Of a stretch of 64,000 nt of DNA, positions 11,048 through 20,539 are shown in pieces; position 1 is the stretch's first letter, and the number at the start of each line of letters is the position of its first letter. The stretch comes from Nitratireductor sp. (GTDB taxonomy: Bacteria; Pseudomonadota; Alphaproteobacteria; Rhizobiales; Rhizobiaceae), in the NCBI GenBank assembly GCA_017854535.1, contig JAFMHL010000021.1, positions 1-64,000 on the forward strand, read 5' to 3'. Below the pieces are notes generated by a model that made no database searches, was not told where the DNA came from, and was given only the letters and a program-made list of their open reading frames with translations. The translations under genes and the position numbers were made by a program.

Positions 11048-11626
11048 ATGAAACAGTTTCGTATTTTGCTTTGGGGTCTTGTGGCAATTTCTGTTGCCGG
11101 TCTTGCGTGGTTCACGCTTAATCAGACAGCTCCTGGCTCTTCTGGTGGTTTTTCTACAGATTTTGATCTAGTCGATACCAAAGGAAATCCCGTGGATGGG
11201 GAAGCCCTTCGCGGTCGCCCGCATCTGATTTTCTTTGGATTCACCCATTGCCCTGAAGTCTGCCCAACCACTTTGTTTGAGGTGACTGGCTGGTATGATG
11301 AATTGGGCAAAGATGGTGATTTGCTGGATGCCTATTTTATTTCCGTTGACCCTGAGCGGGATACAGCGGAGCTTTTGGAAAACTATGTCGCAAATTTTGA
11401 TCCAAGGATTAAGGCTCTATCAGGCTCAGTGGAAGAAATCGAAAAAGCTACCAAAGCCTATCACGTATTCTACAAAAAAGTACCGCTTGACGATGGCGAT
11501 TATACGGTTGATCATACGGCCAGCGTATTTCTGATGAAGGCTGATGGAAGTTTCAAAGGCACTATCTCCTATCAGGAGAATCCAGAAATTGCCCTGGAAA
11601 AAGTTCGCAATCTTTTGAAGAGCTAA
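11048..11626 (+). CDS. SCO1/SenC family copper protein
   Basis: FFGFTHCPEVCPTTL (CxxxC), ISVDPERDT and DHTASVFLM. Confidence 0.95.
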   Translation: MKQFRILLWGLVAISVAGLAWFTLNQTAPGSSGGFSTDFDLVDTKGNPVDGEALRGRPHLIFFGFTHCPEVCPTTLFEVTGWYDELGKDGDLLDAYFISVDPERDTAELLENYVANFDPRIKALSGSVEEIEKATKAYHVFYKKVPLDDGDYTVDHTASVFLMKADGSFKGTISYQENPEIALEKVRNLLKS

Positions 11627-11635
11627 GCTGTTTAA

Positions 11636-11785
11636 ATGACCATTATCAGAAATATCACCAGCCCAACAATGGTTTTGAGCCTCTTGATTGGTTTGTTTTT
11701 AGGCGCATTTTTCTGGCTGTGGGCGAATTATGGCTCGCAAGTTTTACTGGGTTATATTCAAGGAATTGCCCTGTCCTGTTTTTGA
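11636..11785 (+). CDS. small membrane protein (49 aa), not in ORF track
   Basis: MTIIRNITSPTMVLSLLIGLFLGAFFWLWANYGSQVLLGYIQGIALSCF; starts 9 nt after the SCO1 stop; hydrophobic. Confidence 0.45.
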   Translation: MTIIRNITSPTMVLSLLIGLFLGAFFWLWANYGSQVLLGYIQGIALSCF

Positions 11786-11936
11786 TGGTTTCAGCAAAAA
11801 CACTCTCCCGCCTCGTTAAAATTTTCAGAAAACTTTAACCTTGCTTCTTTTCAGTTTCCTAAAAGTAAGGTGGTAAAACCCTGTGCAACACCATCCAAAA
11901 GAGATGGGTTGAAAACGACTATGGACAGGGAAGCCC

Positions 11937-12269
11937 ATGAAAAAGAACACGCTTTTGGCGCTCGCTTCGGCCGCGCTTTTGTATGCCAATTTTGGCACAA
12001 CAAATGCATTTGCAGGCGCTGAGACAAACACTGACATTGAATATCAAGCGTCGAAACCAAAACATGGCCGAAAAATTGAAGCAGCGGCCATCGAAAAAGT
12101 TGCAGCAAAAATTGGTGACTTGCGCGGCTCATTAGAGGGTGATTTGATAGGCAAAATCATTTCAGAAGACAATCTTGCAAACGATAATTCGAGCCAATTG
12201 GGGTTTCCTATCATTCAGGAAAGATCCATGGTTCAACCTACCGACAGCGATGCTGTTCCAATCGTCTAG
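11937..12269 (+). CDS. secreted hypothetical protein
   Basis: Signal peptide MKKNTLLALASAALLYANFGTTNAFA. Confidence 0.55.
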   Translation: MKKNTLLALASAALLYANFGTTNAFAGAETNTDIEYQASKPKHGRKIEAAAIEKVAAKIGDLRGSLEGDLIGKIISEDNLANDNSSQLGFPIIQERSMVQPTDSDAVPIV

Positions 12270-12362
12270 GCTGGATTGTTTTGAGGCGATTGTTTTTGCG
12301 TAACCCGGAACGAACTGCGATAGCACTTGTAATTTCCGGTTCTTGACAGCAAAAGCTTTTCT

Positions 12363-13118
12363 ATGAAAAGCAAACTTCGCCTTGATCAACTGCTTGTTGA
12401 GCGCCACGGATATGAAACCCGGTCTCGGGCCCGTGATGCTGTTTTACGCGGATGTATTTTTATTGACGGCAAGCTTGCGATAAAACCAGGCCATACACTC
12501 TCGGTGGATGCCAACATCCAAATAAAAGATGATGCAGCCAAGTATGTTTCTCGCGCTGCACTCAAACTTCTTCATGCCCTCAAGGTCTCAGAGTTTGATG
12601 TTCGTGGTAAAACAGCACTTGATCTAGGCGCGTCAACGGGCGGGTTTAGCCAGGTCTTGTTGGAAAGCGGCGCGCGGCATGTATTTGCGCTGGATGTTGG
12701 CTCTAGTCAATTGCATCCCTCTCTTATTAGCCACCCTGTGCTCACTAATATTGAAAACCTCAATGCGCGCGATCTCACTCTTGACCATCTTGATGGCAAT
12801 AAGCCTGAAATAATCGTCAGTGATGTGAGTTTCATCTCGTTGAAGCTGGCATTGCCTCCTGCCCTTGCACTAGCAGCAGACGGAGCAAAAGGGCTTTTTC
12901 TGATCAAGCCGCAGTTTGAAGTTGGAAAAGATGGTCTTGGCAGTGGCGGTATTGTTCGCAATCAGGCATTGATAGACGCGGCAGTTGACGATCTTGGAGT
13001 CTGGCTCGAAAACCAGCCCCATTGGCATCTCCATTCTATCGTTCCCTCACCTATTGTGGGCGGTGATGGAAACCATGAATTCCTGATGATCGGTTACAAG
13101 GAAATGAACCATGAATGA
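12363..13118 (+). CDS. tlyA: TlyA family rRNA methyltransferase/hemolysin
   Basis: S4 domain RLDQLLVERHGYETRSRARDAVLRG plus GKTALDLGASTGGFSQVLLESGARHVFALDVG. Confidence 0.93.
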   Translation: MKSKLRLDQLLVERHGYETRSRARDAVLRGCIFIDGKLAIKPGHTLSVDANIQIKDDAAKYVSRAALKLLHALKVSEFDVRGKTALDLGASTGGFSQVLLESGARHVFALDVGSSQLHPSLISHPVLTNIENLNARDLTLDHLDGNKPEIIVSDVSFISLKLALPPALALAADGAKGLFLIKPQFEVGKDGLGSGGIVRNQALIDAAVDDLGVWLENQPHWHLHSIVPSPIVGGDGNHEFLMIGYKEMNHE

Positions 13119-14340
13119 TACTGTAACCATCAGCCGGATCGGCCATCAAGGAGATGGCATTGGCGAGATTAACGGCAAGGCTGTCTTCGTTCCTTACTCT
13201 ATTGAGAGCGAAGAACTTGTTGTTACGGGTAGCAATGCGCGCAAACAGATTGTGACGATTGCCAAGGCCTCGCCGCACAGAATTGAGCCCTTCTGTCAAT
13301 ATTTCGGTCAGTGTGGTGGGTGCCTGCTACAACATGTGGAGCATCAAAGATATCTTGATTGGAAACAAGAAATTTTGCTTGAGGCGTTTAACCGTGAAGG
13401 TCTGACCATCGATCCGCTGGCTATGCGCAGCTATGAAAAGACCAACCGTCGAAAAGCTGTCCTTACGGCACGAAAACATGCAGCTGGCGTAATTTTGGGT
13501 TTTTCTGAACGAGGTAGTAATGACCTTATCGATATTCAAAACTGTCCGATTCTTATTCCGGAACTCAATGCCGTTTTGGATAAGGTTCGAGACCTTGCGA
13601 AAGTCATTGGCTTGGACAAGGGCGAGATCCGGATCAACCTGCTTCATTGTATCAATGGCATCGACCTTTCGATGACTTTCAAAGGCAAAGTGAATGACGC
13701 ACTGATTAGAGCTGTGATTTCACATACGGCTGCGCGCGCGTTTATACGATTGACCCTCAATGGAGAAATTGTGTTTGAAAGCCAAAAGCCTGTGTTAAAA
13801 ATTGGGACGGCGCAAGTGACCCCGCCGCCGAATTCTTTTGTGCAAGCTGTCACTACCGCTGAACATGACATGGCGGATTTGGTTGTTGATCATTTGTCAA
13901 AGTGCAAAAAAACCGCTGATCTGTTTTCCGGTTTTGGGACTTTCGCTCTGCGTTTAGCTGAAAAAAGTCTCGTCTATGCTGCTGAAAGTAATGAAGCGGC
14001 CCTTGCTGCAATGGACCGTGCATGGCGCGAAACGGGTGGCAAACTGAAGACCATCACCCATGAAAAGCGCGATCTTTTTCGCCGACCAATGAATGTGAAA
14101 GACCTCAAATATTTTGATGGCGCGGTGTTCGATCCGCCAAGAGCTGGCGCTGAAGCACAGGCCCGCGAACTTGCTAAATCACCTGTTAGAAAGATCGCTG
14201 CCGTTTCCTGTAATCCGCAAACTTTGGCACGGGATGTGAAGCTGCTGGTTGATGGCGGGTTCAAGATCAAATCGGTTACCCCTATCGACCAATTTGCCTA
14301 TACGCCGCATTTGGAGGCTGTTGTATTACTGGAGAGATAA
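13111..14340 (+). CDS. class I SAM-dependent RNA methyltransferase (TrmA/RlmD-like m5U)
   Basis: TRAM-like N-terminus, CQYFGQCGGCLLQH, VFDPPRAGAEAQ and VSCNPQTLARD; overlaps tlyA. Confidence 0.92.
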   Translation: MNDTVTISRIGHQGDGIGEINGKAVFVPYSIESEELVVTGSNARKQIVTIAKASPHRIEPFCQYFGQCGGCLLQHVEHQRYLDWKQEILLEAFNREGLTIDPLAMRSYEKTNRRKAVLTARKHAAGVILGFSERGSNDLIDIQNCPILIPELNAVLDKVRDLAKVIGLDKGEIRINLLHCINGIDLSMTFKGKVNDALIRAVISHTAARAFIRLTLNGEIVFESQKPVLKIGTAQVTPPPNSFVQAVTTAEHDMADLVVDHLSKCKKTADLFSGFGTFALRLAEKSLVYAAESNEAALAAMDRAWRETGGKLKTITHEKRDLFRRPMNVKDLKYFDGAVFDPPRAGAEAQARELAKSPVRKIAAVSCNPQTLARDVKLLVDGGFKIKSVTPIDQFAYTPHLEAVVLLER

Positions 14341-14361
14341 TCCGCGAAAGGAAAACCTGAG

Positions 14362-14706
14362 ATGAATTGGGAAAAGTATCGCGAACTGGCTTTGAGTTTA
14401 GATTTGCCAAATGTTGTAGAAGCAACCAGTTGGGGAAACCCCTGTTTGAAAGCCCATGGAAAACTTTGGGCTTGGTGGAGCCCATCAGAAGATGCGCCCG
14501 TTTTCAAAATGCCAAAGGAAGAGCGCGAGTTTTTAATCGAAGTTGATCCAAACACCTTTTTCGTAACCGATCATTATCGGGCACATAATCTAGTTCTGGT
14601 TCACCCGACAAAACTGGATCCTGAATGGGCAAAAGCCCACCTGACAAAGACATGGCGATCCATGGCGCCCAAACGCGTTCTCAAGACTTTTGATGAAGGC
14701 AAGTAA
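14362..14706 (+). CDS. MmcQ/YjbR family DNA-binding protein
   Basis: VVEATSWGNPCLKAHGKLWAWW and YRAHNLVLVHPTKLDPE. Confidence 0.8.
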   Translation: MNWEKYRELALSLDLPNVVEATSWGNPCLKAHGKLWAWWSPSEDAPVFKMPKEEREFLIEVDPNTFFVTDHYRAHNLVLVHPTKLDPEWAKAHLTKTWRSMAPKRVLKTFDEGK

Positions 14707-14714
14707 ACTTCGGC

Positions 14715-14846
14715 TTATTTCTTTTTGACGCCTTTGGCATCCAGCTGCTTAATAGCGGTGCCAGCTGCAACAACAGGCGCGGCAACTTTTTTGTCTTTTT
14801 TCGGTTTGCGAACTTCTTTGTTCGACTTTTGCTGACCTTTAGACAT
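14715..14846 (-). CDS. small Lys-rich protein (43 aa), not in ORF track
   Basis: Read by eye: MSKGQQKSNKEVRKPKKDKKVAAPVVAAGTAIKQLDAKGVKKK*. Confidence 0.5.
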   Translation of the reverse strand: MSKGQQKSNKEVRKPKKDKKVAAPVVAAGTAIKQLDAKGVKKK

Positions 14847-14906
14847 GGTTTTCCCTATAGGGTTGGAAATCAGATTATTTCAGCACTTTGCTTTGGCAAC
14901 GAAGTT

Positions 14907-15035
14907 TTAATTCGCGACCTCATCAGATTTTTCTGAATCTGTATTTTTCTTAGGTGTGTTTTTTTGAGATGCTGTTTTCTTCTCAGCAGCACTCTCTGTT
15001 TTTTCAGTTTTTGAAGGCTGATATTTTATGGCCAT
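14907..15035 (-). CDS. small charged protein (42 aa), not in ORF track
   Basis: Read by eye: MAIKYQPSKTEKTESAAEKKTASQKNTPKKNTDSEKSDEVAN*. Confidence 0.35.
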   Translation of the reverse strand: MAIKYQPSKTEKTESAAEKKTASQKNTPKKNTDSEKSDEVAN

Positions 15036-15157
15036 ATTGGCTCCAGTCCGGCTTTCACAAACTGAAGCCGTACCTAGAGTCTAGACCTTCTAGAGAAAAT
15101 AGCGATCTAATTCTTTTGTTATCACGCGCTAATTTAGCGCGTGGCAAAGCATTCGTT

Positions 15158-15922
15158 TTAGCTAGCTTTCTTTTGCCCCTTGGACATAAAGGCCATAAAC
15201 GCAGTTTTTGCCTCTTCCGAGGTCAAGCGTTCGCCAAACAGCACCGCTTCCTCCTTCATTCTGGCCAAGACATCGGAGCGATCACCGCGGATCAATTTGC
15301 GAGATATGGATAAGGCTTCTGGTGGTTTTGCAGCCAAGGCACCAGCTATTGCATAGGCTTCTTGCTCAATGGAGTTAGAATCGGTGACTTTGTTCACAAG
15401 ACCTGCGCCTTGCGCTTCATCGGCAGACCATTTGGCACCCATTGCCAACAATTCGAAGGCTCTTTGATGCCCCATGATCCGGGGCGCAATCAGGCTGGAA
15501 CCAGCCTCAGGGACCAGGCCCAAATCAACAAATGGCGTTGAAAAAGCGCTTTGATTGGAAGCAATCACATAATCACAATGCATCAGCATCGTTGTGCCAA
15601 TGCCAATTGCCAATCCATCAACGCCAGCAAGAAGCGGCTTTTCGCTCATAATGATCGCTTCCAAAAAGTCGAAAACATCCATTGAGCCCCGCTTGCCAGT
15701 CATGGCGACCTGCATAAAGTCATTGATATCATTACCAGCGGAAAATGCGCCTGGCACACCTAAAAACAAGGTAGCGCGGATATTGCTATCGGCCTTAGCC
15801 GAGTTCACCGCCGCTGCCATATCTTTATACATGGCACCTGTGATTGCATTTTTCTTGTCAGGACGGTTCATCCGAATGGTTTGAACTTGGTCTGCAACAG
15901 AAATCTCAATTGGGTTTGTCAT
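15158..15922 (-). CDS. enoyl-CoA hydratase/isomerase family protein
   Basis: Crotonase fold: RMNRPDKKNAITGAMY, GAFSAGNDINDFM, GVDGLAIGIGTTMLMHCDYVIA. Confidence 0.92.
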   Translation of the reverse strand: MTNPIEISVADQVQTIRMNRPDKKNAITGAMYKDMAAAVNSAKADSNIRATLFLGVPGAFSAGNDINDFMQVAMTGKRGSMDVFDFLEAIIMSEKPLLAGVDGLAIGIGTTMLMHCDYVIASNQSAFSTPFVDLGLVPEAGSSLIAPRIMGHQRAFELLAMGAKWSADEAQGAGLVNKVTDSNSIEQEAYAIAGALAAKPPEALSISRKLIRGDRSDVLARMKEEAVLFGERLTSEEAKTAFMAFMSKGQKKAS

Positions 15923-15947
15923 GGTCTTCTCCGTTTTCTGTTGGGTA

Positions 15948-17723
15948 TTATGCCATTTTCAAAAGGGTTTTTGCCGATAGAAGGCTTTCCGCCCCTTCCA
16001 TCACCGTGGTCTTGAGACCTGAGCATTCCCCAAGGAAACTGTCTGCAAAATATCGCGCTAAGACCGCATGTTCTTTCTTGTCACCAGCTAGACCTGCTTT
16101 TGCCAAATAGGCTCCACCAGCGGCCAAGCCATACATTCTCAAGAAAGGTGTTGCACCTGACAGCGCTTCTTCCGCCCGCCCGTCTTTCAAAGCTGCTAGC
16201 ATCCAATGAGTGGCAGCTTCCACATCGTCAATCGCTGAACTCAACCGCGCGGCGGTCTCGCCAAATTCAGGATCATTTGCTCCCCGCACGGCCTCTGCGA
16301 TATCGCGCAATTCGCTAGTATACGCATTGATCGATTGGCCACCTGAAAGCGGTAATTTGCGCATGACAAGGTCAATGGACTGAATGCCGTTGGTGCCCTC
16401 ATAAATCGGGTTGATCCGAGCATCGCGCAAGAACTGAGCCGCTCCGGTTTCTTCGATAAAGCCCATGCCCCCATGAATTTGTACACCGATGGAAGCAACA
16501 TCAACGCCCATATCTGTGGAGAATGCCTTGGCAATCGGGGTCAGAATATTGGCGCGTTCACTCCACATTTTCTGCTCATCGCCAGTGCTTTCACGGGCCA
16601 TGTCCAGCGCATGAGCGCATGAATAGCATATGCCTCTTGCAGCGCGGATCATGGATTTCATGGTCAGCAAATTACGCATCACATCTGGGTGGTCGACGAT
16701 CGGGCTCATGCCCTCGCTTTTACTGCCGGGCGCTTTGCCCTGTTTGCGGTCATGGGCATAGGCAAGTGCGTGCTGGTAGGCCGCCTCGCCAATTGCAACA
16801 CCCTGAATGCCCACATTCAAACGGGCATTGTTCATCATTGTGAACATGCAATTGAGGCCACGATTTTCTTCGCCGATCAGATAGCCGATAGCGCCGGGTT
16901 CGTGCCCTTGAAACCCGTCCCCATAGATCATCACGCAAGTAGGCGATCCGTGAATGCCGAGCTTATGTTCGGTGCTTTGGCAAAATACATCGTTACGCTT
17001 TCCAAGCGAGCCATCATCATTGACCATGAATTTTGGAACCAGAAAGAGCGATATGCCTTTTACGCCCTCAGGGGCATCTGGCAGACGCGCCAACACCAAA
17101 TGACAAATATTGTCCGTCATATCGTGTTCGCCATAGGTGATGAAAATTTTCTGACCAAAAATCTTATAAGTTCCATCGCCGACAGGCTCTGCTTTCGATT
17201 TCAACGCAGCAAGATCAGTCCCCGCCTGCGGCTCAGTTAGGTTCATGGTACCGGTCCATTCACCGGCTGTCAGCTTTGCAAGAAACTTTGCTTTAAGCGC
17301 ATCTGAGCCGTGCTTATCCAAAGCTTCTACTGCGCCAACGGTCAATAATGGGCAAAGCGCCCAAGCCATAGAGGCCGAATTCCACATTTCAGAAGCTGCT
17401 AGCGCCATTGTTGCTGGCAGTTCCTGCCCGCCAAACTCTTCAGGTCCGGCAAGCGCGTTCCAGCCAGCATCTGCCCAAGCCTTATATGTTTCTTTCCAGC
17501 CAGGAGGCGTTGTTACAACCGCATCTTTGACTTTAGAGCCCGTCTGGTCTCCCAACCAATTCAACGGTGCGATTTCTTCCGATGCAAATTTTCCTGCTTC
17601 TTCGAGAATTGCATCGACTAAATCTTCACTCAAACCGTTCAACTTACCCGCATCCATGGCAGCCTTCATGCCTGCCACATATTTAAGGGCGAAAGCGATT
17701 TCCGATACGGGTGCGCGGTACAT
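15948..17723 (-). CDS. acyl-CoA dehydrogenase (long C-terminal type)
   Basis: MNLTEPQAGTDLAALKSKAEP, FITYGEHDMTDNI, QIHGGMGFIEETGAAQFLRDARINPIYEGTNGIQ; start at MYRAP preferred over 17735. Confidence 0.93.
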   Translation of the reverse strand: MYRAPVSEIAFALKYVAGMKAAMDAGKLNGLSEDLVDAILEEAGKFASEEIAPLNWLGDQTGSKVKDAVVTTPPGWKETYKAWADAGWNALAGPEEFGGQELPATMALAASEMWNSASMAWALCPLLTVGAVEALDKHGSDALKAKFLAKLTAGEWTGTMNLTEPQAGTDLAALKSKAEPVGDGTYKIFGQKIFITYGEHDMTDNICHLVLARLPDAPEGVKGISLFLVPKFMVNDDGSLGKRNDVFCQSTEHKLGIHGSPTCVMIYGDGFQGHEPGAIGYLIGEENRGLNCMFTMMNNARLNVGIQGVAIGEAAYQHALAYAHDRKQGKAPGSKSEGMSPIVDHPDVMRNLLTMKSMIRAARGICYSCAHALDMARESTGDEQKMWSERANILTPIAKAFSTDMGVDVASIGVQIHGGMGFIEETGAAQFLRDARINPIYEGTNGIQSIDLVMRKLPLSGGQSINAYTSELRDIAEAVRGANDPEFGETAARLSSAIDDVEAATHWMLAALKDGRAEEALSGATPFLRMYGLAAGGAYLAKAGLAGDKKEHAVLARYFADSFLGECSGLKTTVMEGAESLLSAKTLLKMA

Positions 17724-17913
17724 GAATTCCTCCAAAGAACAGTTTAACTTAGCAGATTGAAGAGGTAGCTTTTTTTGACGTATACGTCAATTAAACTTCA
17801 CTCTACAATAATTTTGTAGAAGCTTTTTACCAACTACCTATGGAGAGTTTGCGCTTTTTCCAGCATATGCCTATGGAAAGCAGTAACTTTTCAATTTTTT
17901 ATAGACATAAAGC

Positions 17914-18885
17914 ATGGCGTATATCCTATCCACAAACGAACGAGCTGAGGCCTTGAGCCAAACAGTTGCTGCTTTGCGAAACGGTGAAACAGTCGCGATT
18001 CCAACTGAGACTGTTTATGGCCTTGCAGCAGATGCGACCAATGGCTTGGCAGTGGCGAAGATATTTGCCCAAAAAGGCCGTCCAAGTTTCAATCCCCTAA
18101 TTTGCCATGTGGACGGCATGGTTATGGCGGAAGAGAACGGATTGATGAATGATTTGGCATCGCGGCTGGCAAAGGCCTTTTGGCCGGGGCCATTGACCCT
18201 CGTCGTGCCGCTCCACTCCCATTCAAAGCTCCATGATCTTGTAACCGCTGGATTGGGAACCGTTGGCCTTCGATGTCCAAAAGGATTTTCACGCCAGATC
18301 ATCAGCGCATTTGGTAGACCACTGGCTGCACCAAGCGCCAACCGCTCAGGCAGAATTTCACCCACCACGGCTGCCCATGTAGCAAACGAATATCCAAACG
18401 AGCCATTGCTCATTGTTGATGATGGACCCTGTGAGGTTGGTCTCGAATCGACCATTGTGAAAGTAGATGGCGATCACCTGACACTGCTTCGACCAGGCGC
18501 TATCAGCATTGAAGCTCTGGAAGAAATTTCAGCTACTCCAGTGCGATTTGCAAAATCGACGGACGGCATACAAGCGCCGGGCATGATGGCAAGCCATTAT
18601 GCGCCAGATGCCGCTGTTCTATTGAATTGCTCATCCTGCGCACGCGGAGCCGCTTGGCTCGGCTTTGGAAATCAGCCAGCGCCAATTGATACCAGCCCTT
18701 CTCTCAATTTAAGCTCCTCAAGCAATTTGACCGAGGCGGCAGCAAATCTATATTCTTATCTCCAGAAGCTTGACGAAAGCGGTGCAAAGACGATTTGCGT
18801 TGCGCCTATTCCGATGGAAGAATTGGGCATAGCCATCAACGACCGATTGACACGCGCAGCTGCTCCACGACCTGAAACACCATGA
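17914..18885 (+). CDS. L-threonylcarbamoyladenylate synthase (Sua5/YwlC)
   Basis: IPTETVYGLAADATN, KGRPSFNPLICH, LRCPKGF, APSANRSGRISPTTA, PGMMASHYAPDA. Confidence 0.94.
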   Translation: MAYILSTNERAEALSQTVAALRNGETVAIPTETVYGLAADATNGLAVAKIFAQKGRPSFNPLICHVDGMVMAEENGLMNDLASRLAKAFWPGPLTLVVPLHSHSKLHDLVTAGLGTVGLRCPKGFSRQIISAFGRPLAAPSANRSGRISPTTAAHVANEYPNEPLLIVDDGPCEVGLESTIVKVDGDHLTLLRPGAISIEALEEISATPVRFAKSTDGIQAPGMMASHYAPDAAVLLNCSSCARGAAWLGFGNQPAPIDTSPSLNLSSSSNLTEAAANLYSYLQKLDESGAKTICVAPIPMEELGIAINDRLTRAAAPRPETP

Positions 18886-20315
18886 GTGAGAACATGAACG
18901 CACCTCTTTCTGACGACCTACTTCAAAAATTTGTTGCGATTGTTGGCGAGCGGAACGTGTTGCGCAGTGGTGATGACCTGACGCGATACACCCATGAAAA
19001 CCGAGATATTTATATTGGCAAAACGCCTTTGGTTTTGAAGCCTGCCTCCACTCAAGAGGTAGCTGAAATTGTTTCACTCGCCAATGAAACAAAAACAGCG
19101 ATTGTCCCTCAAGGGGGACACACTGGGCATGCAGCAGGAGGCGTTCCTGACGAAAGCAATCGGCAAGTGGTTGTTTCTTTGGAGCGCATGAATGCGATCC
19201 AGCATGTGGATCTGGAGGGCAATACAGCACTTGTTGAAGCTGGCGTCATTTTGCAATCCATTCAGGAAATGGCTGACAGCCATGACAGATTGTTTCCATT
19301 GTCTCTGGCTTCTCAAGGCTCCTGTCAGATAGGCGGCAATATTTCAACCAATGCCGGCGGCACTGCGGTTCTTTCTTATGGCAATACCAGAGACATGATC
19401 CTTGGCCTTGAGGTTGTTACTGCAAAGGGAGATATTTGGAACGGGCTTCGCCGGCTTAAGAAGGATAATACTGGCTATGATCTGCGCGATCTGTTTATCG
19501 GTGCTGAAGGGACGTTGGGGATTATTACTGCCGCTGTTATCAAGCTGCTACCAAAACCAAAGGGCCGCATTGCGGCATTTGTTGGCATGAAGTCACCCCA
19601 AGCGGCTTTGAAATTATTACAATCGGCATTGGCGATGGGTGGCAAGTCTGTCACAGGGTTTGAATTCATACCGCGCATTGCAATTGAAGCCGTTACTTCA
19701 AATTACCCTACCCATCGCGACCCATTGGAAAGACCACATGAATGGTATGTGCTGATGGAGATTTCGTCAGGGCGTTCTGAAAGTGATGCCACGGATTCAT
19801 GCGAAACAATTTTGGGCAATGCACTTGAAAACAGCATAATTGACGATGCCAGTATTTCTCAAAATGAAGCTCAACGAAATCAATTTTGGGCAATAAGGGA
19901 AACCATACCCGGTTGCCAGAAATTTATGGGGGGCTCGGTTAAAAACGATGTGTCGGTACCCGTACATCTTGTGCCCGAATTTTTAGAACGGTCGGATAAA
20001 GCCGTTCTCAATTTCATGCCGGATGCTCGCATCTTCTCATTTGGCCATATGGGCGATGGTAATATCCATTACAATATTTCCCAACCGGAAAACATGACCA
20101 GCGATGACTTTCTGGCAAGGCGTATCGAAATCAATAATGTCGTCAACGAAGTCGTTCTTGATCTTGGCGGCTCAATTTCTGCTGAACATGGTATTGGCAA
20201 ATTAAAGCGGGATCTCTTGGCTCAGACCAAGCAACCTGTCGAATTGCAGATGATGCGTTCGATCAAACAGGCTCTAGATCCCAATGGGATCATGAATCCT
20301 GGCAAAGTGATCTGA
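18882..20315 (+). CDS. FAD-binding oxidase (GlcD / D-2-hydroxyglutarate dehydrogenase-like)
   Basis: VPQGGHTGHAAGGVP, QIGGNISTNAGGTAVLSYGNTRDMILGLEVV, GHMGDGNIHYN, SAEHGIGKLKRD; ATGA overlap with upstream gene. Confidence 0.93.
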   Translation: MSENMNAPLSDDLLQKFVAIVGERNVLRSGDDLTRYTHENRDIYIGKTPLVLKPASTQEVAEIVSLANETKTAIVPQGGHTGHAAGGVPDESNRQVVVSLERMNAIQHVDLEGNTALVEAGVILQSIQEMADSHDRLFPLSLASQGSCQIGGNISTNAGGTAVLSYGNTRDMILGLEVVTAKGDIWNGLRRLKKDNTGYDLRDLFIGAEGTLGIITAAVIKLLPKPKGRIAAFVGMKSPQAALKLLQSALAMGGKSVTGFEFIPRIAIEAVTSNYPTHRDPLERPHEWYVLMEISSGRSESDATDSCETILGNALENSIIDDASISQNEAQRNQFWAIRETIPGCQKFMGGSVKNDVSVPVHLVPEFLERSDKAVLNFMPDARIFSFGHMGDGNIHYNISQPENMTSDDFLARRIEINNVVNEVVLDLGGSISAEHGIGKLKRDLLAQTKQPVELQMMRSIKQALDPNGIMNPGKVI

Positions 20316-20539
20316 CCGCTTCTTAACCCATTGAAAAGACTCATTACCGGAACCTTACACCCTGTAATAATTCAATAACCACGCTTTTTGGTAACGGATG
20401 ATTCACCTTCTCTGTTAAGCGGATAGTGGCTGGCCTCAGCTATATTCCTCCCAACACGAAAAATAACAACAACAATATTCGTGATCAGAAGCATCGGCAA
20501 AAGATCGGGCTCTGAAGGGAAGACAGGAAGGCATTTACT

